NCBI GenBank assembly: GCA_905221615.1
Contig: CAJNDT010000328.1
Coordinates: 1 to 64,000 of the forward strand
Source of the DNA: Symbiodinium sp. CCMP2592
Taxonomy: Eukaryota > Sar > Dinophyceae > Suessiales > Symbiodiniaceae
Direction of reading: 5' to 3'
Length of the DNA: 64,000 nt
In this document: positions 19,214 through 28,498 of the stretch, one piece after another
Position numbering within the stretch: the stretch's first letter is position 1
Layout of the letters: every line of letters starts with the position of its first letter
Translations under genes and position numbers: made by a program
The notes under the pieces: generated by a model
Database searches by the model: none
What the model saw: only the letters and a program-made list of their open reading frames with translations
Told to the model about the DNA's origin: nothing

Positions 19214-21382
19214 TCAGAGTTTCGGCGATATTGGGATGTAGGAATGCTAGGACCAAGACCTAACCAGACCAAGAAAAAACCCTTAACCCTAAAACCATAC
19301 CCAGGGCGGGCTAAAGGTGTTTCTGCAGCCAGGATACTTCCGGTGAGGCGAGTCCACCTGACACTCCCGCTGAACACAAAACTCAACTCTAAATCCGAAA
19401 CCCTAAGCCCTGAACCCAAACAAACCCATCAAATGCAAAAAGGTCCCGCAACCGCTCAATAAAGTACTCAGGATTCGCGTTAAATCTCAGCAGAACCCCT
19501 GCAAACCTTGTAAAGACACCAAGCCGCAAATCCTCGCAAATCCTATAGAAAACCCACGAAAATGCCCAATCAGCAACCCCTACGTTGGGACTTAATTCGG
19601 CACCAGTACCGAAACTCTAAACCCTACACCCTGAAAGAGCTCCTTCAAGCACCCTATTGCAACCCTCATGCTGTACGGAAAACCGTATCTTAACCTCAAG
19701 CAGTCCCGGCTCTGCGAACCTTGAGTGCTTAAGCCCTTTGTGCATTGATTGAATCATAAATCCAATCACCTACAGTTTTATGGGCGAGTGCAAGTACAGT
19801 TCGGTGGCGGCTGGCGACTGTGGGTTTATTCAGGATCGCGCTGACTGCCCTCACTGAAAGCACAAACAATACGAGGTAACGAGACAGCGAGAGTACGTAC
19901 CCTCACGCGTCTGGCCATAGAACAGGCCAGGCCTAAATCACGGACCCCAATCGCAGAAATCAAAGCCCCGAAAAATCCCGAAACCAAGCCAATGAACTAC
20001 CTGTTGCTATAGCCCCAAAATACTAGACACTTGGAGGCACGAGGGCAAAGAAAATGTCCGCTGACAACATCAGCCCTGAGCGGAACCATAACATTCATCC
20101 TGAATCATCTGTTCGTCCTTGGAAGCTGTAATCCCTACGCAAGCAAAACCTTCTATCCCGATCATCAGGTCACCCTAAACCCCAAAACCCCCCAAACCCT
20201 AAACCCCAAACCCCTGAACCCACAACCCTAAACCCAAAGCCCCAAACCCCAACCACGGACCTTGTAGTAGGTCATGTAGCCGCTGTCGGCTTCTTCGATC
20301 TGACATCGAGGGCCCCACGAAGTGTTCGAATGTGGGGGCCCTAGTTTGTGGAGTACAAACTTTGCGGCTGAGGGGTTAGGGTTGATGGTTGAGATCTGAT
20401 TCTGTGGTCTATCATATTGTATAGTATTTTGCAGAGGATGGAAAACTAAGATGTTATCATCCGCAATGATTCGGCTGCTGATCGGCCGGAACTTGTAGGT
20501 GCTCTATGGTTCAGGGTTTGGGGTTTTAGGCTATAGGGTTTAGGGCTTAGGGTTTAGGTTTTTGGCGTGTAGGGTTCAGGTTTGGGGTTTAGGGTTTAGG
20601 GGTTAGGGTTCAGGGTTTAGGGTTTAGGGCTTAGGGTTGAGGGTTTAGATCAACTCCTTCCAGGAGGAGCAGCTCGGGTAGCTTCAGAGTCTCTACAGTT
20701 TCGGTCGAGGGTTCAAAGCTCTTGTTTTGTTGGTTTCGAGTTGCTTGAAGTGGAGGTTGGGGTCCAGGGTTTGGGGGCTGGGTTCACTGTTTAGGGTTAG
20801 GGGTGTGCATGTGTGCTTCGTCATATCTTGGTCCTTACTTTGTTGGGTTTCGTTTTATGTCCACAAATCCCTGAACCCTAAACCCTAAACCCTAAACCCT
20901 AAAATGCTCACATAGAAACGCGAGGCTTTGGGTCTGTACTGAAACCACGGGATACAAGCTACTCGTAAGCGCGACTCCAAGAACTTGTCGACCCAACCTT
21001 TAAGGTTTTAGGGTTTAATGGGAAGCCAAAAGGGGGGCTTAAGATTCTTGGGGTAGGGATTCCTTAATATGAAGCCCATTATGGGAACCCTGATCCCTAC
21101 GTCAAGGGACTCTGGAATCTAGTCCTGAACCCGACACCCTGAAACCGAAAAAGCCTGAGCACATGCATCTGCCTTGATAGACTCTGGGAGAAGGCACTGC
21201 GTCCTGCGGTGCAGCGCTGAACGTCGAGGACGTTAGGGCGCAGGGGTTTAAGGTTTCAAAAGGTTGTCTTATAGGGATTTACCATCTTTTTGTTACCAGG
21301 TTTTAGAAGTTCGGAAACATGGTTTCCATGGGGTCGTAAGGTGTGTCTTAAAGGTTGGATGCTGAATGCCTTACGCTTGCAG
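19214..21382 (-). CDS. multi-exon gene model (at least 8 exons)
   Basis: Candidate exons in order: 21297-21382, 21155-21216, 20912-20997, (20809-20833 with GC donor), 20655-20743, 20261-20503, 19901-19932, 19774-19853, 19695-19727, 19301-19369, 19214-19246 (TGA). Best part: 20261-20503 is 81 codons without stop, phase 0 to 0 (STYKFRPISSRIIADDNILV, WGPRCQIEEADSGYMTYYK), preceded in phase by 20655-20743 (ETVETLKLPELLLLEG). The last five exons also join in phase; the 47-nt intron 19854-19900 has GTACGT and TTTGTGCTTTCAG. The join between 20261 and 19932 is unresolved: one exon near 20030-20150 is probably missing. Frames of 20912-20997 and 21155-21216 have two phase-consistent solutions. No domain recognised. 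Confidence 0.5.
20520..20650 (+). repeat. TTTAGGG-type intron tract
   Basis: Degenerate TTTAGGG units between the exons at 20503 and 20655, supporting an intronic location. Confidence 0.65.
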
Positions 21383-21645
21383 CTACAGGGTTTGAGCTGG
21401 TGTTGAACCCTAAGCCCTAACCCCTGAACCCTAAAGCATAAACCCTGATGCAGAAACCCTGAACCCCAAACCCTGAAGCCTAAACCCTAAAACCGTTTCA
21501 GAGATTTCTAAAGGCCCCATAGGCTCACGGAGTTTCAGCAGGCTGCTTTGGGTTGACATTTCAGAGCTTAGGTTTTGGGGTGGCTATGGTTTGTAGAATG
21601 TCAGCATATCAGGAGGGCGGTAATACAGACGCGAAGTCGTAGGAC

Positions 21646-21720
21646 CTTCAGTGTTTGAGAAATCTCCGCTGCCTTCTGATGCAGTGCTTGTTTTATGTTG
21701 TTGAGGGGTTGCCCGAAACC
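21646..21720 (-). CDS. 25-codon exon, helical
   Basis: GTAAAG|GGTTTC to CTGAAG|GTCCTA encodes GQPLNNIKQALHQKAAEISQ, phase 0 to 0. A second frame stays open to 21588 (SRLYYRPPDMLTFYKP then TAG). Confidence 0.4.
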
Positions 21721-21889
21721 CTTTACCCGAAACCCTAAACCCTAGACCCTAAGCCCTTGAACAGCTCTCTGAGACAAGCACGAAACTCCCCTCGCTCAAA
21801 AACCGCCAAACGTTGGACCCAACACTTTAAACAACCCTGATAGAACCCTTAACCTCCTTGAAAGCACCTTTTTTCCTAGACCCAAGAGT

Positions 21890-22005
21890 AACCTAGGAAT
21901 AAAAAGGGTGCCCTTTTTGGTTGAAAGGGGCTTAATAAGGGAACCAGAACCCTAAAAAAGGGAATAAGGGCCTAATCTGGGTCCTAGTTTCAATCAAAGG
22001 CACAA
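21890..22005. mobile_element. degenerate palindrome
   Basis: CCTAGGAATAAAAAGGGTGCCC and AAAAAAGGGAATAAGGGCC...GGTCCTAG are weakly inverted; related in interior to 30317-30413. Confidence 0.4.
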
Positions 22006-22124
22006 GAAGCACAGCATGCGCCTCGACACACGACCGAAACCTTTCGGTTGACTCGTAGGGTTTGGGGGGCTTAACCAGAAAGCCTCAGCCGGAAACCCCA
22101 CATCACTCTACCACATCCTTAACT

Positions 22125-22227
22125 ATATACTGCACCATATACTACTACATACTCAACTATATACTCAACTATATACTATACTATATACTATACTATATAC
22201 TATAGTATATACTCTAGTATATACTAT
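22125..22227. repeat. ATACTATACT 10-bp repeat
   Basis: Ten-base units ACTATATACT with CTCA interruptions; AT-rich. Confidence 0.8.
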
Positions 22228-22235
22228 CTGCGCAC

Positions 22236-22333
22236 CTCAAGAAGCACCCCCAGGCGTCGTTGTAGATGAAGGAGTTGCAAAGCCTGACTCCGAAGCGAGG
22301 TCGCAAGGCTTTTGGGGCGGCTCGGGGGTCGCA
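22236..22333 (-). CDS. 32-codon exon, Cys/aromatic
   Basis: TACGAAG|TGCGAC to CTTGAG|GTGCGC encodes ALRPRFGVRLCNSFIYNDAW then GCFL. The acceptor is 5 bp from the family C element at 22341. Confidence 0.45.
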
Positions 22334-22340
22334 CTTCGTA

Positions 22341-22562
22341 CTTGGAGGGTCTTTAGGGGACTTAGTAACTATAAGGGGTTCCTTTAGGGTTCCCTTAAAG
22401 GGATCTATAGGGATTCTGTAGGGGTTTAGGGTTTAGGTTTTAGGGGACTTAGTAACTGGTTATTTTGGGGACTTATAAGTACCATAACCCCAATTAGGGT
22501 CCCTTTTAGGGTACTTATAAGTCTACTTACTACCTACTTACTAAGTCCCCCGACCCTCCAAG
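22341..22562. mobile_element. family C element with internal expansion
   Basis: Normal family C ends (CTTGGAGGGT, CGACCCTCCAAG) enclose about 222 bp instead of 132. The extra segment 22374-22452 holds the TTTAGGGTTCCCTTAAAGGGATCTATAGGG module and repeats GGGGACTTAGTAACT on both sides. Confidence 0.8.
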
Positions 22563-22599
22563 TAGCCCTTATTGTGGGTTTGGGGTATAGGGTTTTGCT

Positions 22600-22710
22600 T
22601 TAGGGGTTAGGGTTTAGGGTTTAGGGGTTCAGGGTTTTGGTTTAGGGTTTAGGGTTTTGGTTTAGGGTTTTGGTTTAGGGTCTATATAGGGTTTAGGGGT
22701 TCAGGGTTTA
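22600..22710 (+). repeat. TTTAGGG/GGTTTTGG telomere-like tract
   Basis: Runs of GGGTTTAGGG and TTTTGGTTTAGGG. Confidence 0.7.
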
Positions 22711-22961
22711 GGATTTAGGGATCATGAAACCCTAAACAATCCCGGCTCCCAAAATACTACCATGATGGAAGTAAATAGCTAACTCCGCAAACCCTAAACA
22801 ATCATGATAGAACTGAGTCACTACTACCACAATAAGGAGGGTCTGTTGGGGCCTAACTCCATAGTGGCAGTAAACATCGAGCCTCTTTGAATGAAAGCCT
22901 AGACCTTAACCTGGAGAGCCCGAGAAACTCCAAAACCTACACTGCGAAGCTTGTGGTCCTA

Positions 22962-23062
22962 GTGTTGATGATAGAAATCCTGCATTACCTTAAGGATCCT
23001 AAACTATGGAAATTATGGTATATTCCTGATAATGGGTAATGCAGGATTTATATCATCAACCG
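22962..23062. mobile_element. palindromic MITE, family A copy
   Basis: TGTTGATGATAGAAATCCTGCA pairs with TGCAGGATTTATATCATCAACCG; TA flanks. Confidence 0.9.
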
Positions 23063-23093
23063 TACAACTTTAGAGTCCTAGAGCCCTAAAGCT

Positions 23094-23504
23094 TCAACAC
23101 CTCCAAAGCTTCGAGGAAGCCTTCTCCATCTCCATCTTATGGCGCCCTTCCTTGCGGTTGTGCTTCTTCCTCTGTTCCTCCTCTTTCTTCTCAGTCTTCT
23201 GCTGCTTCTGGTAGTGAAGGCACTTCAGGTTTGACACCTGGTGCAAGTGCAAGCCTTGCTCTGACACCAGCTGCCAGCAGAACTCGCAGCACACCCGCTT
23301 AACGGGCACGGGCTTCGTCCAGGATGTGTCCTCAGCAGGCTTTGGCTCCTGCTCCTGCCGCTTAGCCGCGGGCTTCTTAGCCTCCTCACCACGGTCCGCC
23401 CTACGCACTGGCGTTCGCTGCGTCTTTTGCGGCCGCGTCACCTCTGGAATGAACCTTGTAGAACACTGGCTGCAAGACTTATTACACATAATATCTGATC
23501 TCAT
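23094..23504 (-). CDS. C2HC zinc-finger protein, C-terminal exon
   Basis: The longest ordinary ORF in the window (136 codons to TGA at 23094-23096). A basic linker (RPQKTQRTPVRRADRG, KKPAAKRQ) leads to CEFCWQLVSEQGLHLHQ followed by LKC, i.e. C-x2-C-x11-H-type spacing with a final Cys, a pattern like C2H2/C2HC fingers. An earlier CNKSCSQC could be a second metal site or lie upstream of the true exon start, as CATTCCAG near 23454 is a possible acceptor. The tail is Lys/Glu-rich and probably helical (KTEKKEEEQRKKHNRKEG). Nucleic-acid or protein binding is inferred. Confidence 0.6.
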   Translation of the reverse strand: MRSDIMCNKSCSQCSTRFIPEVTRPQKTQRTPVRRADRGEEAKKPAAKRQEQEPKPAEDTSWTKPVPVKRVCCEFCWQLVSEQGLHLHQVSNLKCLHYQKQQKTEKKEEEQRKKHNRKEGRHKMEMEKASSKLWRC

Positions 23505-23713
23505 ACATGAGGGCCCGACTACACCTGGAGACCATGTCTTAGATTGGAACTTGAGCTTCGGGACCTCTCACATTCTCTTGCATTGTAGGCCTCACTCTTG
23601 GCCTAGAGTAGCTTAATTCAGCTCCCACTAGGAGTCGAGAGTTGTACTCCACTCCTACTCCGACTCGGTCCAGCTCCTACTCTGCTCCTACTCCGTCTAC
23701 CACCTCCACCACT

Positions 23714-23761
23714 GCCCCAGACCCCCGGGGATGCAAAAAGTAGAGCCCGGGGGTCTGGGGC
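23714..23761. repeat. perfect hairpin, 16-bp arms
   Basis: GCCCCAGACCCCCGGG and CCCGGGGGTCTGGGGC flank a 16-base loop. It lies in a region of pyrimidine-rich CTCCTACTC repeats (23620-23710). Confidence 0.85.
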
Positions 23762-23954
23762 TACGATGACTACGACACGACGACGATGGCGACGACGAGG
23801 AGCACTAGTGGCACAAAAACCCTCAAAACCCAGAGACCTTACAACCTTGAAAGGAACCCTAAACCCTAAACCCCTAAACCTAAATCCCAGACCCGAAACC
23901 CGAAACCCTAAACCCGAAACCCCTAAACCGCAAGAGGATCTTGTTCCCTTGCAG

Positions 23955-24021
23955 CTGGGAGGCTCATCCGCACTGCACATCGCCTTGCAGAACGTGACCG
24001 AGCCTCAGACCGAACCCTCCG
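23955..24021 (+). CDS. exon, 22 codons
   Basis: Acceptor GATCTTGTTCCCTTGCAG and donor CTCCG|GTTTAT bound LGGSSALHIALQNVTEPQTE. The donor region is one copy of a direct repeat seen again at 24125. Confidence 0.4.
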
Positions 24022-24216
24022 GTTTATCATAATATAGGGACCTTAACTGTTGGGATATGGGTTCCTTTAAAGGGTTCTTTAAAAGAGGGTCTACAAGGAT
24101 TACGAACAGGGTAATATGGTTTCTCCGGTTTATCATAAGGAATGTGTTTAGGGGATTAGGGTTTCGGGGTCAAGGGGTTTCGGGTTTAGGAATTAGGGTT
24201 TAGGGGTTAGGGTCAT

Positions 24217-24330
24217 ACTTAGGTGCTGAGTTCATAAGCTTCAAAACGTCTACACTTTCAGTTTTATAGTGGGTAATATTATCCCAAGAAGTGTAGAGTG
24301 TATCCACTCAGCTACTAAGCCATAACGATT
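24217..24330. mobile_element. MITE, family K copy
   Basis: TTAGGTGCTGAGTTCATAAGC at left and GTGTATCCACTCAGCTACTAAGCC at right are inverted; the interior has ACACTTTCAGTTTTATAGTG. Confidence 0.75.
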
Positions 24331-24386
24331 GTGTTTAGGGGATTATGGTTAAGGGTTTCGGGGATTTCGGCTTTGGGATTTAAGGT

Positions 24387-24543
24387 TTAAGCTTTGGTGA
24401 ATACGCACGGCTTCGTGGGGTTTGTGATATGGGTTGAAAGCGCTTCTAGAACGGCTTGCTTGGGGCTTTGTGGCTCTGATATGCCGCCTGCCACGGTCCC
24501 TTCCCTACTATCGTTTTCGGAGATCTCATTCTTTAACGGCTTT
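24387..24543 (-). CDS. C-terminal exon, unrecognised
   Basis: A minus-strand frame open from about 24543 to TAA at 24387-24389 reads NEISENDSREGTVAGGISEP then QAVLEALSTHITNPTKP. Acceptor not certain (AAAAG near 24520 or TAAAG near 24512). Confidence 0.5.
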
Positions 24544-24638
24544 TGGAGTCGGAATAGTCAAATGGGAACAAACTGTGCACGTCAAGCGTTTGTAACACAG
24601 ACTTCCGGGTTGGGTGCTGAGGGATTTTGGGGCTTTAC

Positions 24639-25047
24639 TTAACCCCAGATGCCGGAAGTACATGTTAACGAACGATAACTGGATTCACAGCCCGATCGTA
24701 GCTCCTTTAAACTCAAAGCGTACCGACGCAGGTACGGCTCGACATACGGCTAGAATCCCTAAACCCTCGAATCTAGTTCATCCTTTGATCTGTTTCCAGA
24801 AGAACTCCCAAACCCCAGGAAAAAAAAACAAGACTTCTATGACTAAGCTTGTAAACCCTAAACATCCTGCAAAATCCTGTAAGCACACCCATAGAAGACC
24901 GAAAACCCGCTTCTATGGCCCGATCAAATCTGGGGCAAGGGGCGATGGCCGGGATATGCCGCAACCTGAAGGCCTTCCCACTCCAGCTTGCCCTGGACAC
25001 TCTTTCGCGGGGGCTCTGGGTTCCTCAACTCATTCACATACGGGGCC
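24639..25047 (-). CDS. two-exon terminal gene model
   Basis: Exon 24966-25047 follows TTCTCGATTCTCGTCACTAG and ends CTTCAG|GTTGCG; exon 24639-24749 follows GGGATTCTAG and ends in TAA. Both joins are phase 0. The joined peptide contains YVNELRNPEPPRKS, LEWEGLQ, then PYVEPYLRRYALSLKELRSG and a Cys pair. The intron is largely degenerate CCCTAAAC. No domain recognised. Plus-strand frames over the same DNA are open but lack matching splice phases. Confidence 0.6.
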
Positions 25048-25151
25048 CTAGTGACGAGAATCGAGAACCGGGTTTGGGGACCTGTATTATAACACTAAAC
25101 AACCCAAAACCCTAAACCCCTAGACCCTAAACCGCTAAACCCCTCAACCGT

Positions 25152-25436
25152 TTAAAGGGCCAGAAGGCTGCATTCCACTAAATGCCCGGGCCTCTATGTT
25201 ATGGAGCTCCAGAGCCTTTAAAAACTAGACCAGGGTGCTGAAGACCTTCAGGCCCAGTTTCAGACGTGCATCGTAGGTCTAACACGCATACGTACGTACA
25301 TACATACATACATACATGTCGATGTGTATGTATACATATATATATATATATATGTATATATGTATCCCTAAACAGATCTACATATACTTGTTTGTACTGT
25401 GTACACACATCACACACTAGATCTTCGTGCAAGGGT
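25152..25436 (-). CDS. three-exon terminal gene model, CxxC protein
   Basis: Exons 25388-25436 (CCCTAG|ACCCTT to AAACAA|GTATAT), 25246-25278 (GTTAG|ACCTAC to CTGAAG|GTCTTC) and 25152-25193 (CATAG|AGGCCC to TAA) all join at phase 0. The peptide reads LHEDLVCDVCTQYKQ, TYDARLKLGLK, RPGHLVECSLLAL. CDVC could bind metal. Intron 1 is mostly a TA/CATA microsatellite. Confidence 0.55.
25285..25378. repeat. (TACA)n/(TA)n microsatellite
   Basis: CGTACGTACATACATACATAC then TATATATATA; lies in the first intron of the 25152-25436 model. Confidence 0.85.
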
Positions 25437-25681
25437 CTAGGGGACTTCGGGTCTTGTAGAGTTTAGGGTTTAGGGTTTTAGGGCTCTTAGGGCTTGACGA
25501 GGGCTGCAATATGAGGGGTTTAAAACCTTCAGGGTCTAAGGTGTCGGTCTTTTTTGCGGCCCTTTTCCTTCGCCCAGTAGGTCACAGGGCTTTGGGTTTA
25601 GGGTCTAGGGTCTAGGATTCAAGAGCTTGGAGACCTCTGAGGTGCTAGGACTGAGGGATCTGACCCGAAACCCTGAGCCCT

Positions 25682-25787
25682 CCCAGAGACTCCAATATCC
25701 CTTCATTAAGGAATATACCTTAAATAGTAGGATCCCAAATATGATATAAAGTATATTCCTTAATAAAGGGATATTGGAGTCTCTGGG
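25682..25787. mobile_element. palindromic MITE, family B copy
   Basis: CCCAGAGACTCCAATATCCCTTCATTAAGG pairs with CCTTAATAAAGGGATATTGGAGTCTCTGGG. Confidence 0.9.
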
Positions 25788-25825
25788 CTGAACCCAAACC
25801 CTTGCCGAAGCCCCCGCCCCCGGAC

Positions 25826-25919
25826 CTTGAAAAGCGCGTATCCGTCCATCGGCGGCGAACGTGAGCTGATGGGGGCATACATGCCCGTGCTGGAGTCCCT
25901 TGGAAGGCCATATTTCGGG
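25826..25919 (-). CDS. 31-codon exon
   Basis: CCTCAG|CCCGAA to TTCAAG|GTCCGG encodes KYGLPRDSSTGMYAPISSRS then MDGYALFK. Splice borders are consistent; function unknown. Confidence 0.5.
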
Positions 25920-25972
25920 CTGAGGGTTCAGGGTGTAGGATTAGTTCTGCAAACCCTCTCTCGTGTTCAGGG

Positions 25973-26107
25973 TCAGGGCCTCCGTTCCAGGGCTTGGGAT
26001 TCGGAGGGTCGGCTGTTGTGCACTGTGTGCTGCCCGTTTGGGGCTTCGGTTGAGTTGTTTAAGGCCTGGCGACTCCTGAACCCAACATCGCTGAAGCCCA
26101 TGTAAAC
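25973..26107 (-). CDS. C-terminal or short exon, 44 codons
   Basis: ACTAG|GTTTAC opens a phase-0 frame (MGFSDVGFRSRQALNNSTEA, then polar Asn/Ser/Gln-rich) to TGA at 25973-25975. Met at codon 3 could be a start. Confidence 0.5.
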   Translation of the reverse strand, partial: VYMGFSDVGFRSRQALNNSTEAPNGQHTVHNSRPSESQALERRP

Positions 26108-26259
26108 CTAGTAACTGCAGAATTCAGAAGCCCTAAACCCTAAAACCCTAAACCCTAAACCGTCAGAAAAGCTTAAAGAGAGGCCATCAATCAGAGTTTG
26201 CTTCTTCAGCTACTAGGTCACCAAGCTTAAAATTGGACCGAAACCTTCGCCTAAAAATT

Positions 26260-26362
26260 GGGTGGTTGTCAAAATTATGGTCCCTTTTTGGGGTGCCCTA
26301 AATAGTAGGTGCCTTATTATAATAAGGACCCAAAGACGGACCCCAATGTTGACAACCACCCA
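26260..26362. mobile_element. palindromic MITE, family E copy
   Basis: GGGTGGTTGTCAAAATTATGGTCCC pairs with GGACCCCAATGTTGACAACCACCC. Confidence 0.9.
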
Positions 26363-26516
26363 TTTGTTTATCCATACGCCCTTCACGGGAACACCCTTCC
26401 CTGAAGCCTGCACCGTTTTTAGAACCCTTTTTCTTGGATGCAAGGCATAGGGCCCCCTAAGCTAGAGATTCCCTACGAAGTGATTCTGCTCATGCCCTTT
26501 TCGGGTCCCTAAAGGT

Positions 26517-26587
26517 TCCAGCGACTGGGCAAGCGGCGTGAGCGTGTGATCTTGGTACTCGATGTGCTTCTCGCAGACCTTGCCGGG
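26517..26587 (-). CDS. exon, about 23 codons
   Basis: ATCCTGAG|CCCGGC opens PGKVCEKHIEYQDHTLTPLA then QSLEP. The donor is not GT; GCTG|GAACCT would be a GA donor. Confidence 0.4.
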
Positions 26588-26714
26588 CTCAGGATTTCCA
26601 GCCTACCCTAAAGTCTAAACCAGTACGCCTAACTCTAAAACCCTAAAAGCCTGAAGCCCAAACTCTAAACCCAAACCCTAAGACCCTTAAGTTGAGGGCT
26701 TGGGAATCTCCCAG

Positions 26715-26834
26715 GGAAAGGCCCAAAAGGCCCTCCTGACCCTTGAGCAAGAAGGAGGCCTCAATGATTACCACAGGGTTTGGGTGCGCAATATAGTAGA
26801 GATGCATAGGAACTACAAGGGGGGATACCTATAA
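26715..26834 (+). CDS. C-terminal exon, 39 residues
   Basis: Acceptor GGGAATCTCCCAG opens a phase-0 frame to TAA at 26832-26834: GKAQKALLTLEQEGGLNDYH then RVWVRNIVEMHRNYKGG. Highly protein-like; unrecognised. Confidence 0.55.
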   Translation, partial: GKAQKALLTLEQEGGLNDYHRVWVRNIVEMHRNYKGGYL

Positions 26835-26869
26835 TGAAGTTGTATGAGGACTAGAAGGGGAGATGCAGT

Positions 26870-27029
26870 CATACATGCTAATTCGTTGCGGTTGTTGCAC
26901 GTTTTTGGTGTGGAGGTTCGGGCTTCGCGGGCCTTGAAAAAGACTGAGGGCATAAGACGCCCCAAGCCCTGCTTTGAACTCCAAACCAAAATCCAGCATG
27001 CTTCTAGGAAGCCTCGGTAAACTTTACTG
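26870..27029 (-). CDS. possible exon, long open minus frame
   Basis: From AAAG|TTTACC the frame stays open to about 26840 (GFLEACWILVWSSKQGLGRL, FFKAREARTSTPK). The donor is not identified. Confidence 0.35.
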
Positions 27030-27171
27030 GGCTTAGGGGTTTAGGGTTTAAGGGTTACGGTTTAGTGTTTAAGGCCTAGGGCTTTTTGGGTTTAGGGTGC
27101 CAGAAGGCTCTATGAAGCTTACTTACGGGGCTGAATAAAACATAAGACGCATTAAGACATTTAAGGTTCAG

Positions 27172-27328
27172 GCTCTACGTCGAGTGCAGGGATCTGAACA
27201 AATCGGGTGAGGGGTGTACCAGACTTTCACTACAGGAGGACTATGAAAGGGAAATGTTTTTGCTAGATATTCGGTCGCCTGTATATGTACTATGTGCCAT
27301 ACTGTACGACAAGACATCCCTACTATAG
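27172..27328 (+). CDS. C-terminal exon, 51 residues
   Basis: GGTTCAG|GCTCTA opens LYVECRDLNKSGEGCTRLSL, then QEDYEREMFLLDIRSPVYVL, ending TAG at 27326-27328. An internal acceptor (CTTTCACTACAG at 27237) could start a shorter exon in the same frame. Confidence 0.55.
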
Positions 27329-27432
27329 AACCCCACTATAGATCCCCTTATAGATCCCTTGAAAGGACCCCGTCAAGGAACGCTGTAAGTACTGGTGCCC
27401 TTAACCGTAAACCCTAAATCCTAAACCTTAAC

Positions 27433-27536
27433 CCCCCCCCCTGGTCGTTGCATCCAGGCCTTGGTAAAAGTGTCGTAAGACGCAGCGCGGCAGTCCTGGA
27501 GCAAGCGGGTTTTCTTCGGAGAAGGATCCTTCAAAA
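27433..27536 (-). CDS. 34-codon exon
   Basis: CCTAAG|TTTTGA to GGGGG|GTTAAG encodes DPSPKKTRLLQDCRAASYDT then FTKAWMQRP. A second frame is open; this one is favoured by composition. Confidence 0.5.
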
Positions 27537-27689
27537 CTTAGGGTATCCGGGGAGGGTTCCTCCAAATTTTCCCCTAACCCTAAACCCTAAACCCAGGGGT
27601 GTTGAGGTTTAGAGCTTAGGATTTAAAGTTTACGGTTTAGGGTTTAGGGGAGCACTCCTCTAAAACGTCCTATAAAACTATTCAACTCC

Positions 27690-27870
27690 TAACCGATGAC
27701 CCTTACAGCAAGGGATTTTTCGGTGCTTCTAATATGAGGATCGATCAAAATTATGTGGCCCCCTTTTTGGTCCCGTAGACTTTAAGGAATATACTGTAAT
27801 ACAGACCCAAAAGGGCACATACTTTTGATCAGCTCCCATGTACAGGAGTTCTGTAAGGGTCACGTAGCGA
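27690..27870. mobile_element. palindrome with two arm pairs
   Basis: Outer arms ATGACCCTTACAG (27696) and CTGTAAGGGTCA (27853) enclose inner arms GATCAAAATTATGTGGCCC and GGGCACATACTTTTGATC. Confidence 0.6.
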
Positions 27871-27997
27871 TGTAGAGGTTCTTTACCGGCTTTTTGTCAA
27901 GGTTCGAGCTACCCAAGACCCTCAACCCTGAGCCCTGAACCCCAAACCGGTTTGGGCTCACTGTGCTTTCAGACTTTAAGTCTTAGGGCATAGAACT

Positions 27998-28037
27998 TGG
28001 GTGGCTGTCAAAATTAGGGTCCCTTTTTGGGTGGATA
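27998..28037. mobile_element. family E left half only
   Basis: TGGGTGGCTGTCAAAATTAGGGTCCC matches the left arm; the right arm is absent. Confidence 0.6.
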
Positions 28038-28091
28038 TTATACTACGGGCCATGGCGAGGGTTGTCCCCTTTCGGAACCACAGTTCAGGGT

Positions 28092-28201
28092 TTAGGGTTT
28101 CGAGTGACCCATGTCTGAACGAGGAACTGACATGAAATGGCGATGACTCTCCGCCTCACTTCTGGCCGAGGTGCTCAATATGCGGTCATGTTCATTTAGT
28201 G
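28092..28201 (-). CDS. C-terminal exon, 35 residues
   Basis: CCTTAAG|CACTAA to TAA at 28092-28094: NEHDRILSTSARSEAESHRH then FMSVPRSDMGHSKP. Confidence 0.45.
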
Positions 28202-28234
28202 CTTAAGGGTAGCATAATGGTACAAGAAGGGTAC

Positions 28235-28303
28235 AGTAAGGGCTCTCTCCATGAGGGTACAATGCTGGCTACGAACTGTCTGGGTGCTGTCAACGCAACA
28301 ACC
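28235..28303 (-). CDS. 23-codon exon, Cys-containing
   Basis: GCTTAG|GGTTGT to TTACT|GTACCC encodes CCVDSTQTVRSQHCTLMERA. Only 33 nt separate it from 28092-28201, too short for a usual intron, so the two may belong to alternative forms. Confidence 0.4.
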
Positions 28304-28389
28304 CTAAGCACAACACCTTAAAGCCTAAACTTGGGAGAGAGAACGTTTAACATAGAAGCAAAGAGGCTCAAATTCAAGCTTGAACCATG

Positions 28390-28498
28390 CTTGGAGGTTC
28401 AGGGGTAGGTATAAGTGGGGTTAGAAGTCCCCCCATATGGGTTATGAGTATAGTTACCCTACTTATAACTCTACTTCTAAGTAGCCATGAACCTCCAA
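28390..28498. mobile_element. palindromic MITE, family D copy
   Basis: CTTGGAGGTTCAGGGGTAGGTATAAGTGGGG pairs with CTACTTCTAAGTAGCCATGAACCTCCAA. Confidence 0.85.

Noticed and set aside
24394-25115. Plus-strand ORFs of 66-145 codons
   Set aside because: The minus strand has phase-consistent, splice-bounded exons over the same DNA (24387-24543, 24639-25047).
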